From contig NC_081409.1 in NCBI RefSeq assembly GCF_030272615.1, positions 20,832,260-20,896,259 on the forward strand: 64,000 nucleotides of DNA, read 5' to 3'. A program made the position numbers and the translations under genes. The notes beneath the pieces were generated by a model, which saw nothing but the letters and a program-made list of their open reading frames with translations, did not search any database and was not told the DNA's origin. Positions 11,201-23,672 of this stretch are shown here, in pieces (positions within the stretch are counted from its first letter, which is position 1; every line of letters starts with the position of its first letter). The DNA comes from Cryptomeria japonica. Its lineage: Eukaryota > Streptophyta > Pinopsida > Cupressales > Cupressaceae.

Positions 11201-12453
11201 TGTAAAGCGGAAAATCGCGATCGAACCCTAGTTGTTCTCCCCTCTTCCAACTCCGAGGAGAGAGAAGGGAGGTTCGCTAGGATTCGATGGTTTTCACTTA
11301 GGGGAGAGACTTTACATTCAAAAGAGGGGTTGAAACTCATAAGATACAATCCCACATAATGCAAGATTGGATGCTAAGTGTGTTTCAAGGGTTAAGACAG
11401 CAAGGCTACCCTCTTTTGTAAAGAATGTTGATAGAAAGATTAAGCTAAGCATGCATAGAAAGTGACAAAGATTTGCTTATAAACTGAGTTCGGATTATAG
11501 GATGAAGCTGCGGACCTGGAATTAGCAGTAAAATGTCGATACAGCGCTGTCCTGCAAATTTGAACAAAAGTTGTCGGGACAATGGCGCCCAGCGCCACGG
11601 TCCTCCGAAAAATCCGCGAAACGAAGGGGGATCTGTTCATCTCTGCACAAGGATTCCAGATCTTCAATTTCAGCCGCGTACCTGCAACCTACACACAGAA
11701 AAGCGAAGACGATTGGGGGGTTAGGGATTAGGGGTTTGCCTTTAGGTCAAACCCCGATTTTGGAATTAACCAAGAAATGAGCAAGAGTTGTAAATGTAAA
11801 TGACTGTAAAACAAGTACTAATACCTTGTTCTAAGGATGTTTGTATCCTTACGTGCGAAGGTATAGATGTTGTATGTTGTATGTTGTAGCATGTAGTATG
11901 TGATCTCCTCTTCAATGGTTGAATCCTTGTCTTGAATGCAACACTTAGCCTTGAATGGAGACTTGAAATGATCAATTGCTTGAAGGAATGCTTGAATGCT
12001 TGAATGCTCGAGTATAATTTCCACGCTTTTTCCATCATGTCGAATGAAAGAGGAAAATGTAGTTTATATACTTGTCATTTAGGGCTGATAGACTGATTTT
12101 CCCGACCTTAGGCCGACCAGGAAAGTTAATTTCCAAATTGCAAACAAAAAGACCCGAGACCCCTTAGGAGACCGGGCCCAAAATAGGACCCAGGGACCAG
12201 GGCGCTGGGCGCCATGGTCCTGGGGACCAGGGTGCTGGGCGCCCTGGTCCTGAAGGACCAGGGCGCTGGGCGCTCTGGTCCCCCCTCCCGGGACAACAGG
12301 GTGCAAGGAGGTTCAGGCCAGGGTGCTTGAAAAATGCAGTTTTCAGTGTCGTGAGCTAGTTTCGGGGTCTCCATTCAGGTTGCGTGTTGCGTCGCCATCG
12401 TAAAGACCGAAATGCAGTCGAAATTGCAAGTGTCACAATTTTAGGACGCTACA
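11201..12453 (-). mobile_element. 3' LTR of C2
   Basis: 1253 bp; on the minus strand it starts TGTAGCGTCC and ends CCGCTTTACA. It carries three copies of a 27-bp palindromic unit in U3 (12194-12281), against one in its partner LTR, which accounts for nearly all of the 61-bp length difference. A further GGCGCC hairpin lies in the transcribed part at 11576-11603. Confidence 0.93.
12194..12281 (-). repeat. Three 27-bp palindromic units in C2 3' LTR
   Basis: Units at 12194-12220, 12224-12250 and 12255-12281. Each begins GGACCAGGG, has a GCGC/GGCGCC centre and ends TGGTCC, so each can fold into a GC-rich hairpin. The partner LTR has a single unit at 18786-18812. Confidence 0.9.
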
Positions 12454-13193
12454 TTTAGCCCCCACTTTAGCGGGAGTATGTATGCTCATACTTCCGGTAA
12501 AGTACAAGGAAACAACATTGAAAGACTTTCACCACGTCAAGGAGGCAAGATACACCAAGCCCCCAGTGGACTAAGGATCTTACGACTTCGATTGACAAAG
12601 TAAAAGGGAAGATCACGAGGAAGAACCATGACTGTCAGTAGTAAGGTTCCCTCACTATGAGTCATGCAAGAAAGATATCAAAAAATTCTCAAGGCAAGGT
12701 TAAATTTGCCAAGAAATTCTCAAGTATCTTGAAAAGATATGAACGGGATGTATGCCCCCCTACGTTAAAGCGATCGCACACGCCTCACCGGGGGTGATTG
12801 CTTTAAGGTAGTGATACATATAAGAAATGAGAAAGGAGCACGTTATCACAAGGATTTAGCCCCCAAGTGTGAGGTAATCCCAAGGATAATAGACACAAAA
12901 CACAAAGCACGAGGTGACTTCGCTTTCCTCGGGGTCAGTATGCTGTATGATAATTCATGTATATATATCATATGTATGTATGCATAATTGTTCTTCATTC
13001 CCCAATCAAGGAAGGTCACCTAGAAGAAGGGAACACATGTGTCTTTTGAGTCAACATGAGAGAGACCGAGAGATCTCAATGCTTTGCATCGTCCTCAAGT
13101 AGACAACACTAAGGACAACAAATAGAAGAATGAGAATAACATATAGAAGAAGTAACAAAAGAGAGGGGGAAAGAATTTGCTATGCTAATGAAA
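12454..13193 (-). other. C2 3' untranslated region, hairpin and polypurine tract
   Basis: 740 bp between the gag stop and the 3' LTR. On the minus strand AAAGTGGGGGCTAAA (12454-12468) abuts the LTR and is the polypurine tract. An inverted repeat with ~18-bp arms spans 12760-12811 (arm CTACGTTAAAGCGATCGCAC). No coding sequence is supported; the short ORF at 12914-13102 is antisense and recurs in C only because the copies are alike. Confidence 0.8.
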
Positions 13194-16100
13194 CTAGTCT
13201 AGCACATCATCTACCCCCCGATCTTGCTGATCAATGTTTCGGGAAGGCAGGGAACACGCTAGAGGAGGAACATCCAACACAGCAAATGGAGCTATCACAA
13301 GATCCAAACAAGGGCTATGTTCATGTTCCGAGCCACATTGTTCTTGTCTAGGAGCTAGGATAAGTGCTTTAGAAAATTCATTAGATAAATGGTTATCAAC
13401 ATCAACAAGTTCATATTCACTATCAGAAGCAAGAGGAGTAACATTTTCATCATGAATAACATTTTCATCCATATCATCATCAAGATTTATAAAAATAGGA
13501 TCTTTAACTCACACCGGATCAAGACCATCATGCATCTTATGTTTAGGAGATTTAGGCTCAATGTCCGGCTGAGGAGAAAATGGAATAATGCTTGTTGAAG
13601 GTGTTTTTGGAGATTGCAAAGTTTGAGCTCTAAGACGACGCTTTCGCCGGCGTTCACGTGCAGAACGATTTCGTCTAGTCTTAGTAGGAAGTGGAGAAGA
13701 TTGAGGAGGAGGAATGTTCTCATCCGTAGCACTTGGGTGTTTAGGTTGTGGTCTCTTAGGCTGGATAATAGGAGAAGAAGAAGGTCTCTTCTCTCTATAA
13801 AAGGAAGGAGGAGGGACTGCTCCATACAAAGGAGGAATTTTTGGTTTAGAAAGAAGACCAAGTCCATCATGACGAGGAGGGATAGGTCTACTTTTAGAAG
13901 GTTTATTAGGCATAGACATAGTCACATCCATAGGGATGGGTTGGGAATCTTCTTGAGGAAAGATATTAGTTTTATCTTTCAAAGGAAGAACTTCCTTCTC
14001 AAGAATGATAGGAATGTCAAGTTTAGGTGTTCTAGGTTCACTTAGAGATAGGATCATATCTGTTTTCCACTTTTGATAAGATTTGAAAAGATGATCACTT
14101 CGCGGAGGAAGAGATTGGAATTGTTTAGGCCAAAAGTAATCAATAGGAACGCTAGAAGTTCTTTCAGCTGGTTTAAAGAGACTATGATTGACAGTAACAA
14201 CTTCACCATTATGGGGAAATTTCAAACACTTGTGAATAGGAGAAGCAATAGCTTTCATGGAAGATAGCCAAGGATAGCCAAGCTTCACATGAAATTGTTC
14301 GGAAGATGGAATAATAGAAAAGTTCACATCAAGAGATTTGTTATGGACCTCAATAGGCAATGTAATAGAACCAATTGCAGGAGAAGAAAATGCATCAAAT
14401 AATTTCACAATCACATCTGTTTTGTCATATATCACTTGATTCAATTGCAAAGTAAAAAGGAATTCTTCAGTAATAACATTAACCATGCACGAAGGATCAA
14501 TAAGCACTCCACGGCAAGGTATATTCTTGACTTTTGCAACTATGTATAAAGGACCATCAGGTGCCCTAATGGTTTCACTAGAATCAAATGTGATGGAAGG
14601 TTCTTTAGGGATTTCTTGCTGCTCTACAAAGTTAATCACATTCGGAGTCATAGACACAAGACCATCAGATGAGAGAGAGGAATCATTAGCCTCAATTGCA
14701 TTAGAGGTATGAGAAGGCAATGGATTAGTGAAAATCTGAAGATTTTGGTTAGGAGGAGCTACAGATGTGTTGCCTTTATCATTCACTCCAGAAACAGAGA
14801 TAGTATTGTTATCAATCAAATCTTGAATTTTACCCTTTAAAGAAAAACATTTTTCAGTATCATGCCTAGGCTGACGGTGAAATTGACAAAAGGCTTTGTT
14901 ATCAAAATAAGGTGAAGTAATCTTTGCAGGATCAATTTGCCTTATAGGAGGAAGAGTAAGCACATTTTGTTCCAATAACTTATTCATAATACTATGCAAT
15001 GATTCATTCAAAGGAGTATACTTTCTTTCTTTCTTGAAAAATTTAGAAATAGGAGGCACACCTGATGCTGCATTCACATTGTTGTTGATGATGTTTTCAT
15101 TGAATTTGATGGAATCTCTGTTCGGTTTAAACTTCCCAAATGGTTGTTGACTGCTATCACCCTTATCACTTGGAGCCATAGGATGTGATTGTTCCATTTG
15201 ACTCACAGTCAGTTGATAATTGTGAAGAGTGGCACACAACTGTTGGAAAGAAGTAAACTCAGAAAACAGAAGTTTGTCTCGAATATCTTTTTGTAAATTA
15301 GAAATGAAGATTCTTTGAATATCATTGTCAGGCACTGGAAAGGAAATTTGAGCATACAAATGCTTATATCTACCAATGAAATCAGTCACTTTTTCTTTAA
15401 CACCTTGTTTACAATGCATTAAATCAATCAAAGTAACTTTAGGACTTATATTGTTTTGAAATTGTTGAATGAAAGCATTTGCAAGTTGTTCGAAAGAAGT
15501 AATAGAATAAGAAGGCAACAAGCAATACCATTGTAGGGCTTTGTCTCGTAATGTTCTAGTAAATAGTTTTGCAAGCAACCTTTGGTCATAAGCAAAATCA
15601 GTACAAATTGTTTGAAAAGTCTTAACATGTGTTAGAGGATCACCTTTACCATTATAAAGCTCCAAATGCAGGATTTCAACATGTTTAGGAGGAATAGCTC
15701 GAACAATGTCAAGAGAGAGTGGGCTCGCAACATCAAATGTGGGCACACTAAACTTAGATTGATTCATAGAGGCAATTTGTTGCTGTAAAGAAGAGACAGT
15801 TTGTGCAAGATTGTTAATGGTCGCTTCAGTCGAAGAGTTCATATTGGACGTGTTAGATTGAGATGGAGGTGTTATGTTATTGAAAGAAGGTAAAGAGTAA
15901 GGTGGTGGGACTCTATGATAGTCAGTCATAGGGGATGATTGGGAAGGAGGAACACTACAAGGAGGAATGGAATGGTTAAATGAATTGCCCCCTTGCGTCA
16001 TGTTCATTTGTGAAGATATAATAGGGACATTCATTGAAGGAATGAATGAAGAAGTCGGATTAAATGAAGGAAGAGGGTTAATTGAAGAAGAAGGGTTGCC

Positions 16101-16622
16101 CCCATGACTAGTGATCATAGGAGGAATGTCTTGTGTAGAAGTAGCCATTATGTTAGATGTAAAAGTAGGTATGCTAGCAATAGAAGTTGTCAAAGGAATA
16201 GAATGATTGACTTGAGTAGGAGGTTGTGTATAACCCAAATTTTCAGCACAACTCTTCATAGGCATCACATTCGAATCCATGATGTGTGCAATACCACGCA
16301 AAATATCAATTCCATTCTTATCACTTTGAAGCATACGTTTTAGACCCTCAATTAAAGGAAGAGCTTGACTATCAGGGTATTCTTGAGACATCCATTGTCG
16401 AAAATCGTCAAATTGGTTATCCAATTTCGAAAGTTGTTCTACAGAAACCTCATGGAGAGCTTCTTCATCATTAGGAGGATTAGAGGAATTACCCATGTCC
16501 TCGTTAAAAAGGCTATTCAAATTAGGTTCCATCTCCTCAGTAGTTAAACCTCAGAAAGACTTAATTCTACGGCTTCGTCTAACGGGAATAGTGTAAGTAG
16601 GGCTTATTGTTGTAAAACTCAT
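13194..16622 (-). pseudogene. C2 gag-protease-like gene, two nonsense changes
   Basis: Minus-strand reading frame of 1143 codons, starting at the ATG 16620-16622 (MSFTTIS in the sister copy) and collinear with the intact C gene. It differs in length only by a 15-nt in-frame deletion in the basic tail. Two stops break it: TGA after KSF near the N-terminus (about 16550) and TGA near 13508. At both places C has CGA (Arg), so each is a single C-to-T change. The long open stretch between them (13509-16532, from MEPNLNSLFN) keeps the Gag domain, the FCQFHRQPRHDTEKC zinc-like motif and the VLIDPSC protease-like motif. A shortened protein from the internal ATG is possible but unproven. Confidence 0.88.
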
Positions 16623-16724
16623 GCACTAGAAAGAGAGAGAAGATTTTGAATTTAGAGGTAGCAATTTTCAGTAAAATCAGCCAATCTTCTGGATTTAAGC
16701 TTTTAAATGCAATCACAACAGTCT

Positions 16725-16807
16725 CCCGAAATTTTGGAAAAAATGTCCGGGACCGTGGCGCCTGGAGTGCAACACGGTCCTTGCAACTTTTTTCGAAATT
16801 TGCAGGG
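16725..16807 (-). repeat. C2 leader palindrome 2
   Basis: Imperfect 83-nt inverted repeat: AT-rich outer arms (CCCGAAATTTT / AAATTTGCAGGG) and a GGGACCGTGGCGCC-type inner arm. Counterpart of 41683-41765 in C. Confidence 0.85.
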
Positions 16808-17347
16808 ATGAAAGGTATGATGATTTTAAAGCTAATCTGAAAAAATTGAGTGATTTTACGATCTGTAGATAGGCCAAATTAAAGTTGCAATCTCGAAATT
16901 GAACCCTACCAAGATTGTCGAAAAATGCAAAATTTGAATTTTGAAAAAGAGAGGGAAACTGAAATTTTGAATTTGATGATTTTAGAGGGAATGTCAAGAG
17001 CAATGCAAATTTTGAGATTTGAAAATTGACTCAATTTCACGCAAAATTCAATTTTGAAAGCGGAAATTAAAGTTGTTGTAATTAAGCACTTAATTTCAAA
17101 AGTCACAAATTGCAAGAATTTGAATAAAGCACTGAAATTTTTAATGAATGATAACACACTTTTCAGATTTAGGACAGTAAGAACACAATTTTGACACAAA
17201 ATTTCAATTTCAATGATTTTTAAATGTTTAGAAGCCTTAATCCAAGCAATCACAAGACCAACTTCGACTGTAATTTTGAAGGTGTTATAATTGATAAAAT
17301 CAGCCAAAATTCTGAATTTTAGCAAAAAAACACAGTAAGATCTCGCT

Positions 17348-17426
17348 CCAGAAATTTCGGAAAAAATGTCGGGGACGATGGCGCTCGGCGCCACGGTCCT
17401 CGCAACTTTTTTCCAAATTTTCAGGG
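17348..17426 (-). repeat. C2 leader palindrome 1
   Basis: Imperfect 79-nt inverted repeat with GATGGCGCTCGGCGCCACGG at its centre and GAAATTTCGG / CCAAATTTTC outer arms. Counterpart of 41064-41142 in C. Confidence 0.87.
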
Positions 17427-17770
17427 ATGACAGATATTGTGATTTTATTGCGGAATCCAAAGTTACAGCTGATTTGGAGATGTTTTGATCAGTGAAATTG
17501 TCGGACAAAGGTTGAATCAAGAGGGTTTTAAAAATTAGGGTTTTGACACTTAACCACTTAATTTTCAGAATTAAAGCACAAATATGAATTGATAATTTGT
17601 AATAGAAGGGCAGATCTGAAACAAGCATTAACATTTAGACATTTCGCAAGTTCAATTACTAAAAAGAAAATTTAGGGTTTTTATGCAATCACCTCTAAAA
17701 TTTTGCAAAAGATCAAACATGGAAATGTAATCAATTTTTTCAGATCTAAGCATGAAAAATCAGAAAGGAT

Positions 17771-17789
17771 GTTCACGTCGGGTTCACCA
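17771..17789 (-). other. Primer binding site of C2
   Basis: On the minus strand TGGTGAACCCGACGTGAAC starts three bases after the 5' LTR end. The same 19 bases follow C's 5' LTR. Complement of a tRNA 3' end with CCA; the tRNA was not assigned. Confidence 0.85.
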
Positions 17790-17792
17790 AAA

Positions 17793-18984
17793 TGTAAAGC
17801 GGAAAATCGCGATCGAACCCTAGTTGTTCTCCCCTCTTCCAACTCCGAGGAGAGAGAAGGGAGGTTCGCTAGGATTCGATGGTTTTCACTTAGGGGAGAG
17901 ACTTTACATTCAAAAGAGGGGTTGAAACTCATAAGATCCAATCCCACATAATGCAAGATTGGATGCTAAGTGTGTTTCAAGGGTTAAGACAGCAAGGCTA
18001 CCCTCTTTTGTAAAGAATGTTGATAGAAAGATTAAGCTAAGCATGCATAGAAAGTGACAAAGATTTGCTTATAAATTGAGTTCGGATTATAGGATGAAGC
18101 TGCGGACCTAGAATTAGCAGTAAAATGTCGATACGGCGCTGTCCTACAAATTTGAGCAAAAGTTGTCGGGACAATAGCGCCCGGCGCCACGGTCCTCCGA
18201 AAAATCCGCGAAACGAAGGGGGATCTGTTCGTCTCTGCACAAGGATTCCAGATCTTCAATTTCAGCCGTGTACCTGCAACCTACACACAAAAAAGCGAAG
18301 ACGATTGGGGGGTTAGGGATTAGGGGTTTGCCTTTAGGTCAAACCCCGGTTTTGGAATTAACCAAGAAATGAGCAAGAGCTGTAAATGTAAATGACTGTA
18401 AAACAAGTACTAATACCTTGTTCTAAGGATGTTTGTATCCTTACGTGCGAAGGTATAGATGTTGTATGTTGTATGTTGTAGCATGTAGTATGTGATCTCC
18501 TCTTCAATGGTTGAATCCTTGTCTTGAATGCAATACTTAGCCTTGAATGGAGACTTGAAATGATCAATTGCTTGAAGGAATGCTTGAATGCTTGAATGCT
18601 CGAGTATAATTTCCACGCTTTTTCCATCATGTCGAATGAAAGAGGAAAATGTAGTTTATATACTTGTCATTTAGGGCTGATAGACTGATTTTCCCGACCT
18701 TAGGCCGACCAGGAAAGTTAATTTCCAAATTGCAAACAAAAAGATCCGAGACCCCTTAGGAGACCGGGCCCAAAATAGGACCCAGGGACCAGGGCGCTGG
18801 GCGCTCTAGTCCCCCCTCCCGGGACAGCAGGGTGCAAGGAGGTTCAGGCCAGGGTGCTTGAAAAATGCAGTTTTCAGTGTCGTGAGCAAGTTTCGGGGTC
18901 TCCATTCAGGTTGCGTGTTGCGTCGCCATCGTAAAGACCGAAATGCAGTCGAAATTGCAAGTGTCACAATTTTAGGACGCTACA
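17793..18984 (-). mobile_element. 5' LTR of C2
   Basis: 1192 bp, minus strand TGTAGCGTCC to CCGCTTTACA. It has one palindromic U3 unit (18786-18812) and a transcribed-region hairpin at 18168-18195. It pairs with 11201-12453. Confidence 0.93.
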
Positions 18985-19351
18985 ATCATATGCATTGTTA
19001 CTATAGGCATCTAGCTTATAGTTTATCAGTTTTAGCAATGTTATCATGCTCATTTCAACTTAACTCTTAGCTTAATCATGCTAGGATAATCATGAATTCA
19101 TATAGCCTAATCATGCTATCATGCTAGATCATGCATCTTAATCATTCAAATCCTCCATCTAAGTGTAGTCAAGTCACTGGAATTTGCATACTAAGATCTG
19201 AGAGCAAAATCCACACTCGGATTTACTAGGAGGCAATAAGTCGATTAGCCATGGTTTTACGTTTCATTGATTTAATATACTAACCATGCTTGCAATGATT
19301 TATTGAGTGTATTGTGGTTGCAGGAACAGGTACACTTCATAGAGCATGACA
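18985..19351 (+). mobile_element. 5' LTR of A, second part
   Basis: Resumes after the C2 insertion with the duplicated ATCAT (18985-18989) and runs to AGAGCATGACA. It matches 37316-37681 closely. It contains a stretch of short repeats around ATCATGCTA at 19040-19145. Confidence 0.93.
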
Positions 19352-19354
19352 TTT

Positions 19355-19371
19355 TGGCACCCATCGTGGGG
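19355..19371 (+). other. Primer binding site of A
   Basis: TGGCACCCATCGTGGGG follows the LTR end after TTT. It has the TGGC...GGGG form common in Tat/Athila-type gypsy elements. Confidence 0.8.
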
Positions 19372-21038
19372 CCGAAATCATCATTTTCAGCCTCCCAAGC
19401 TTCCTTAAACTTCATCTCTACCGGATCAGAATCAGATTGTCGTACGAGTTGCCTTTCTGGCCGGTACGAACTTCCTTTTAGTCTGGGATGACACCTCATC
19501 CTGACTCGTACGAGGTATAATCCTGACTCCTACGAGATTTTAGACTACAAATTCTTTACTCGTACTAGGCTGATCCTATGTCGTACGAGTTGATTTTCAT
19601 ACTCGTACTAGAGCTAATTTTGTGTCGTACAAATTTCTGGCTGTTAAATCTTATGTCGTATGAGTCAATTTTGGTCCCTGTGTGAAATCTAATAATTTGT
19701 CGTTCTGTCTGATAAATCATGTCGTACGCGTTTCTGCATCTATGATTTTTTTTTTAAAAAACTGCAAATTAGAAATTTCAAATTTGTCTATACGTCGGTA
19801 ATCTGCGTTTTTGAAGGCTTTCTGGTCATTTTTAGCCCCTGAGAGTGCAAAGCTAGGCTAAAAGCCATGTCCTTTGAAAATTGCATCTAGAACTCTAGGA
19901 GACCTTTCCAACGAGGTAAACGACTTGTAATTTCAAGTCCCGAGCAGCAAGTTATGCCTTTTGAAGTTAGGCTAAAATTTCATATAATTTTTCTAAAAAT
20001 TTCATAGTTCGGATCACTAATGCTAATCTTGTTATGTCTATGAGATGTTTGCAGCCTAAATCTTTCTTGCAGATATGCTTGTCAAAGACAAATTCAAAAC
20101 ACAATCATGACTACTAATGGATCTATTTTGCAGGTTGCCTAAGAATTCAACAAAAACTTTGTGTATTCTTTAAAGATTTTTAGGCACACTTCAATTTGGG
20201 CTTAAAGAAATGAACTATCATGTCTTATGTGCTTTTGATGATAGGCGAGTATGCTCTCACCTTTCTTAGGTGATCACAAAGCTAGACTCATCTTTTTGCT
20301 TTCATTAGTGCATCTCTTTAGCAGGCCTGCCCTCCCGAGGAGTTATTAACTCTTAGCCATTAAGGCCAGTGAGAGGGGAACGACCTAAGTGGGAACGGCT
20401 AATGCCAAGTAATCCAACCCACTATAAAATAAATTAGTTTTTGATGAAAATCAAAGAAGAAACAGTGCTCAAGAATAGCTCTCCTCCGTACCTTCAGGTA
20501 TATCAAACCTTGGTTTTCAAGGCTGGGAGACCTCTTAATTGAGTTTATACCCTGACGTGCCGAACGGATCCCTTACTAGTGCTGGTTAAAATAGAAGCTA
20601 CCCGATTCACCTCCGAAAGGGTGATAATCTTTGTGCAAGAGAGATAGTAACTCTCCCAAGACACTTGCCATATTGTTCCCCCATTACCGTTTGGAGTCGG
20701 ATAATACGGCGTTGAGAATCCATTGCGTGAGACTCAGCGGCTGTATTCTGATTAGCTATTGGGTGTGTACCTAAGTTAGCAAGCAAAGGTTTTCATTCTC
20801 AGCCAATTTCCTTAGGGTTTAGCTTGATTGAGAGTCATGTATCACATCCTGTGTTTGTTGTGTATTCATCCCTAAAATTGAAAAATCAGACACTTAAAAC
20901 TGGAAAACCAAAGTAAAACATCAAAATTCAGTGATCAAAACTCAAACAAACAAACACTTTTTTATCACTGTTCAAATACCTGTCGTACGAGTCAGAAGTC
21001 TTTGTCATATTTCCTGATCCTCTGTCATACGAGTCAAG
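19372..21038 (+). other. Leader of A, upstream of H, with TCGTACGA motif array
   Basis: About 1.7 kb without a credible ORF. From 19436 to 19735, and again at 20978-21030, it carries many copies, in both orientations, of a motif around GTCGTACGAGT / ACTCGTACGAG. The part 20320-20850 is GC-richer and includes the block GCCTGCCCTCCCGAGGAG. H interrupts it at 21038; it resumes at 31192 with more copies of the motif. Confidence 0.8.
19436..19735 (+). repeat. Interspersed TCGTACGA-type palindromes
   Basis: About eleven full or decayed copies in 300 bp: GTCGTACGAGTTG (19439), ACTCGTACGAGG (about 19504), CTCCTACGAG (about 19526), ACTCGTACTAGG (about 19559), GTCGTACGAGTTG (about 19578), ACTCGTACTAGAG (about 19600), GTCGTACAAA, GTCGTATGAGTC, GTCGTTCTG, GTCGTACGCG. 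Spacing is irregular (about 20-60 bp), so this is not a simple tandem array. Confidence 0.8.
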
Positions 21039-22498
21039 ACAAGTTTTCCTAAGGGTAACCAACGAAGATTAATTTCATAGAATATATTAACACCACAGTT
21101 AATCCATTTAATTAGATAAATTGAATACTTAAGTTTAAAACTACACATACATCCAAATTTCACAATAAAGAAATAAAAGTATTCCAATGTATCCAATTTT
21201 CATAAACCATTTAAACATAAGATCAAAACAATAACATTCATTTCACTGACATAATAATATTACAATATCCATAAATACATGGCTTCCAATAATACCACAG
21301 GTTACAAAGATACAATATCAAGATTACATAAAAGTTTGATACAATGACCACAAGGTATCAACGGAACAATGATCTCGAACAAGAGCTAGTACATAAACTA
21401 CAAACCAAGAAACACCAGTGAAGCCTTTCCTCGCCTGAAGATACAATCTAGAACATCCGATGGGAAGTGGCACTACCACCCGACCATGTAATCCCGAAAT
21501 GGAACCACCCCACCGTGCTAGGAGATAGTAGAAAACCCTCAAGCAAGCAAAGTAAGACAAGTACAAAAGGACTACAAGACTCTGCAATCATCCATGTAAC
21601 ACAACTCACAAAACACTAGTGACTCTAAGAAGAGAGTGTCATCGCATAGCTTGATGGTTACCATGGTACAACCTCCATAGGTCCCGAGCCCCATACTCGG
21701 GTTTCTCCTGGTAACCTCTCCCGAGCCTCCGGTTCCAACTAAGTCTCATGCGGATCCTACCAATCCTTTCGTGAAGACAAGGTGGTAAGTTTGCCATTCC
21801 AGGCCTTCTCGTAACATCATGAGCCCTGTACAAGCACTCATCTATGCATGAGACACATTTATCTTATTTAATATTTAAATCTACCCACCCCCTAATCAAT
21901 TATTAGGTTATCACTTTTTAACTAACTTTCGACGGGTTATCCTGTCATCCACTTTGGGCACAGCCCCCACTCGAAAGCCACTCTCTCTCGTAGGACACTA
22001 ACAGGAAATGTTTCTCTTTATGAGAACTCTATTGCAAAACAGGCAACCATAAACAATCTTGACAAGCACAGGTGAAGGATACACAAATACCAACCCAAGA
22101 TTGACCATTTGGACAAAAACACACAATGGCTCATATCAAATAGGTTATACAACAACACCTGGTCTAGGAGAAATAATAACATAGGACACAATGACAATTT
22201 AACCAAAATTACAATGAAATAAAACTTGATTGAGAACACAATATACGCAAGATCCTATTACAGGCAATCTTTCCTTAAAAACAACCAAAGCATAAATAAC
22301 ATGCAATTTACGAATTTCTAGATAACAAGAATTTATAACTATTTAATACCAAAAAAAAACATCCATCTTGTCATTTGTCCAAAAAGATTTAAAATAAATT
22401 TACATATTAATCTCCTAATGTATTTTCAATATGTATATCGAATTTAAAATTATAAAAATACTAAATTCTAAATTCTTTATTCTCAAATTGACAATTAA

Positions 22499-22501
<3 letters not shown>

Positions 22502-22562
<61 letters not shown>
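22502..22562. repeat. (AT)n microsatellite in H 3' LTR
   Basis: About 30 uninterrupted AT units. The equivalent site in the other LTR (29458-29534) is longer. Confidence 0.97.
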
Positions 22563-22565
<3 letters not shown>

Positions 22566-23525
22566 CACATTATAATTATTTTATTATTATTTATTTATTA
22601 TTTATTTTTATTTTTTTTTAGTTTAAAAAAAACTAAATAACAAATAAAATAATAAATAAAATTAAAAACTAAAATTAAAAATTAAAATTAAAATCTTTTA
22701 ACTTGCAAAGGCTACCAAGGTAGAGCTGCGTGGGTAGAGAAATAGCCTCCCCACATAATAAATTAGTTTGTTTTTTTTGAATTAATTTTTTTTATATATT
22801 TTTTTTAAACAGATTTTTTTAATAATTTCATTTTAATAAAATTTTAACAACAATAACAAAAAACAATATTTTTCAAATAATTCCATTTTAACAAAATTTC
22901 AATTCTTTTTTTTTTCAAATTTAATTAACCCAAATAAATTTAATGTGTAATTAAATTTATTTCCTTAAGGTAATTAAAACCATTTCTCAGGTAAATACCC
23001 TTTCTCCTAAATCGTGCAATTTCCATGCACCATAAAAACTTGACAAATTTTCTATAATAATTTTCCTAATTTTCACAAAATTACATTCTTCCCATAAACA
23101 AGAAATACACATCAGGCATGAATTTTCAAACAAACTTGAATTCACCAGAAGAGGGTTTTGAATTTGACAATTATTTTACACACACATCAAGCAGAGACAA
23201 ATAGAAATATTTTTAATAAAACACACTCTAAGAAATCATCCAACCTGGTATAGCTTTCCTGGAAGAAATCTGTAGAAGAGCCCTAATCCCTTTAATAACT
23301 TCCAATAAAATTCTTCACCTAAATTCTTGACCTATTCCTGTGTGTTCCTGTCTGTGTTTCTAAAATAAATACCTAACCCCTATTTAAACTAAAATTCTAG
23401 GTTTAATAGCTTTTTCACAAAAAACCTAAATTGAGAATAATAGTAATTTATTTTATTTTATTTTCTAAATTTATCACATGCAATAATTTAAAACATTATT
23501 CTTTCATTACTTTTCTCATGCACAT

Positions 23526-23672
23526 TAATTAATTTTCTAAATAAAGAATTAATACAATATTTTAATTCCAATTAATTAATTTTCTAAATAAAGAATTAAA
23601 ACAATACTTTTAATTCCAATTAATTAATTTTCTAAATAAAGAATTAAAACAATACTTTAATTCCAATTAATC
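23526..23672. repeat. Three tandem 47/48-bp AT-rich units
   Basis: Core TTTTCTAAATAAAGAATTA starts at 23533, 23580 and 23628. Absent from the 5' LTR of H. Confidence 0.88.

Larger units (their letters stand above)
16623..17770 (-). other. C2 leader with two long hairpins
   Basis: 1.15-kb untranslated leader between primer site and gag start, AT-rich except for two GC-cored imperfect palindromes at 16725-16807 and 17348-17426. An open frame at 16906-17634 is not gene-like (AT-rich, no homology) and recurs in C only as a copy. Confidence 0.8.
11201..18984 (-). mobile_element. TR-GAG-like non-autonomous element C2 (minus strand)
   Basis: 5' LTR 17793-18984, 3' LTR 11201-12453, perfect TSD ATCAT (11196-11200 and 18985-18989). 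The interior encodes only a Gag-protease-like protein. It is the sister of C (39445-47244) in opposite orientation and is nearly collinear with it throughout. No RT, RNase H or integrase is present. It lies inside A's 5' LTR, so it is younger than A. Confidence 0.95.

Noticed and set aside
12079-12374. Pro/Ala-rich ORFs in the C-family LTRs (also 39477-39804)
   Set aside because: They are translations of the palindromic GC units in several frames, without start context or conservation as protein.
12914-13102. 62-codon ORF in the 3' region, also at 45403-45591
   Set aside because: It is antisense to C2 and C respectively and conserved only because the two elements are near copies.
22502-22562. 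AT microsatellites as origins or matrix attachment sites
   Set aside because: Simple AT repeats in LTRs; nothing beyond composition supports a function.
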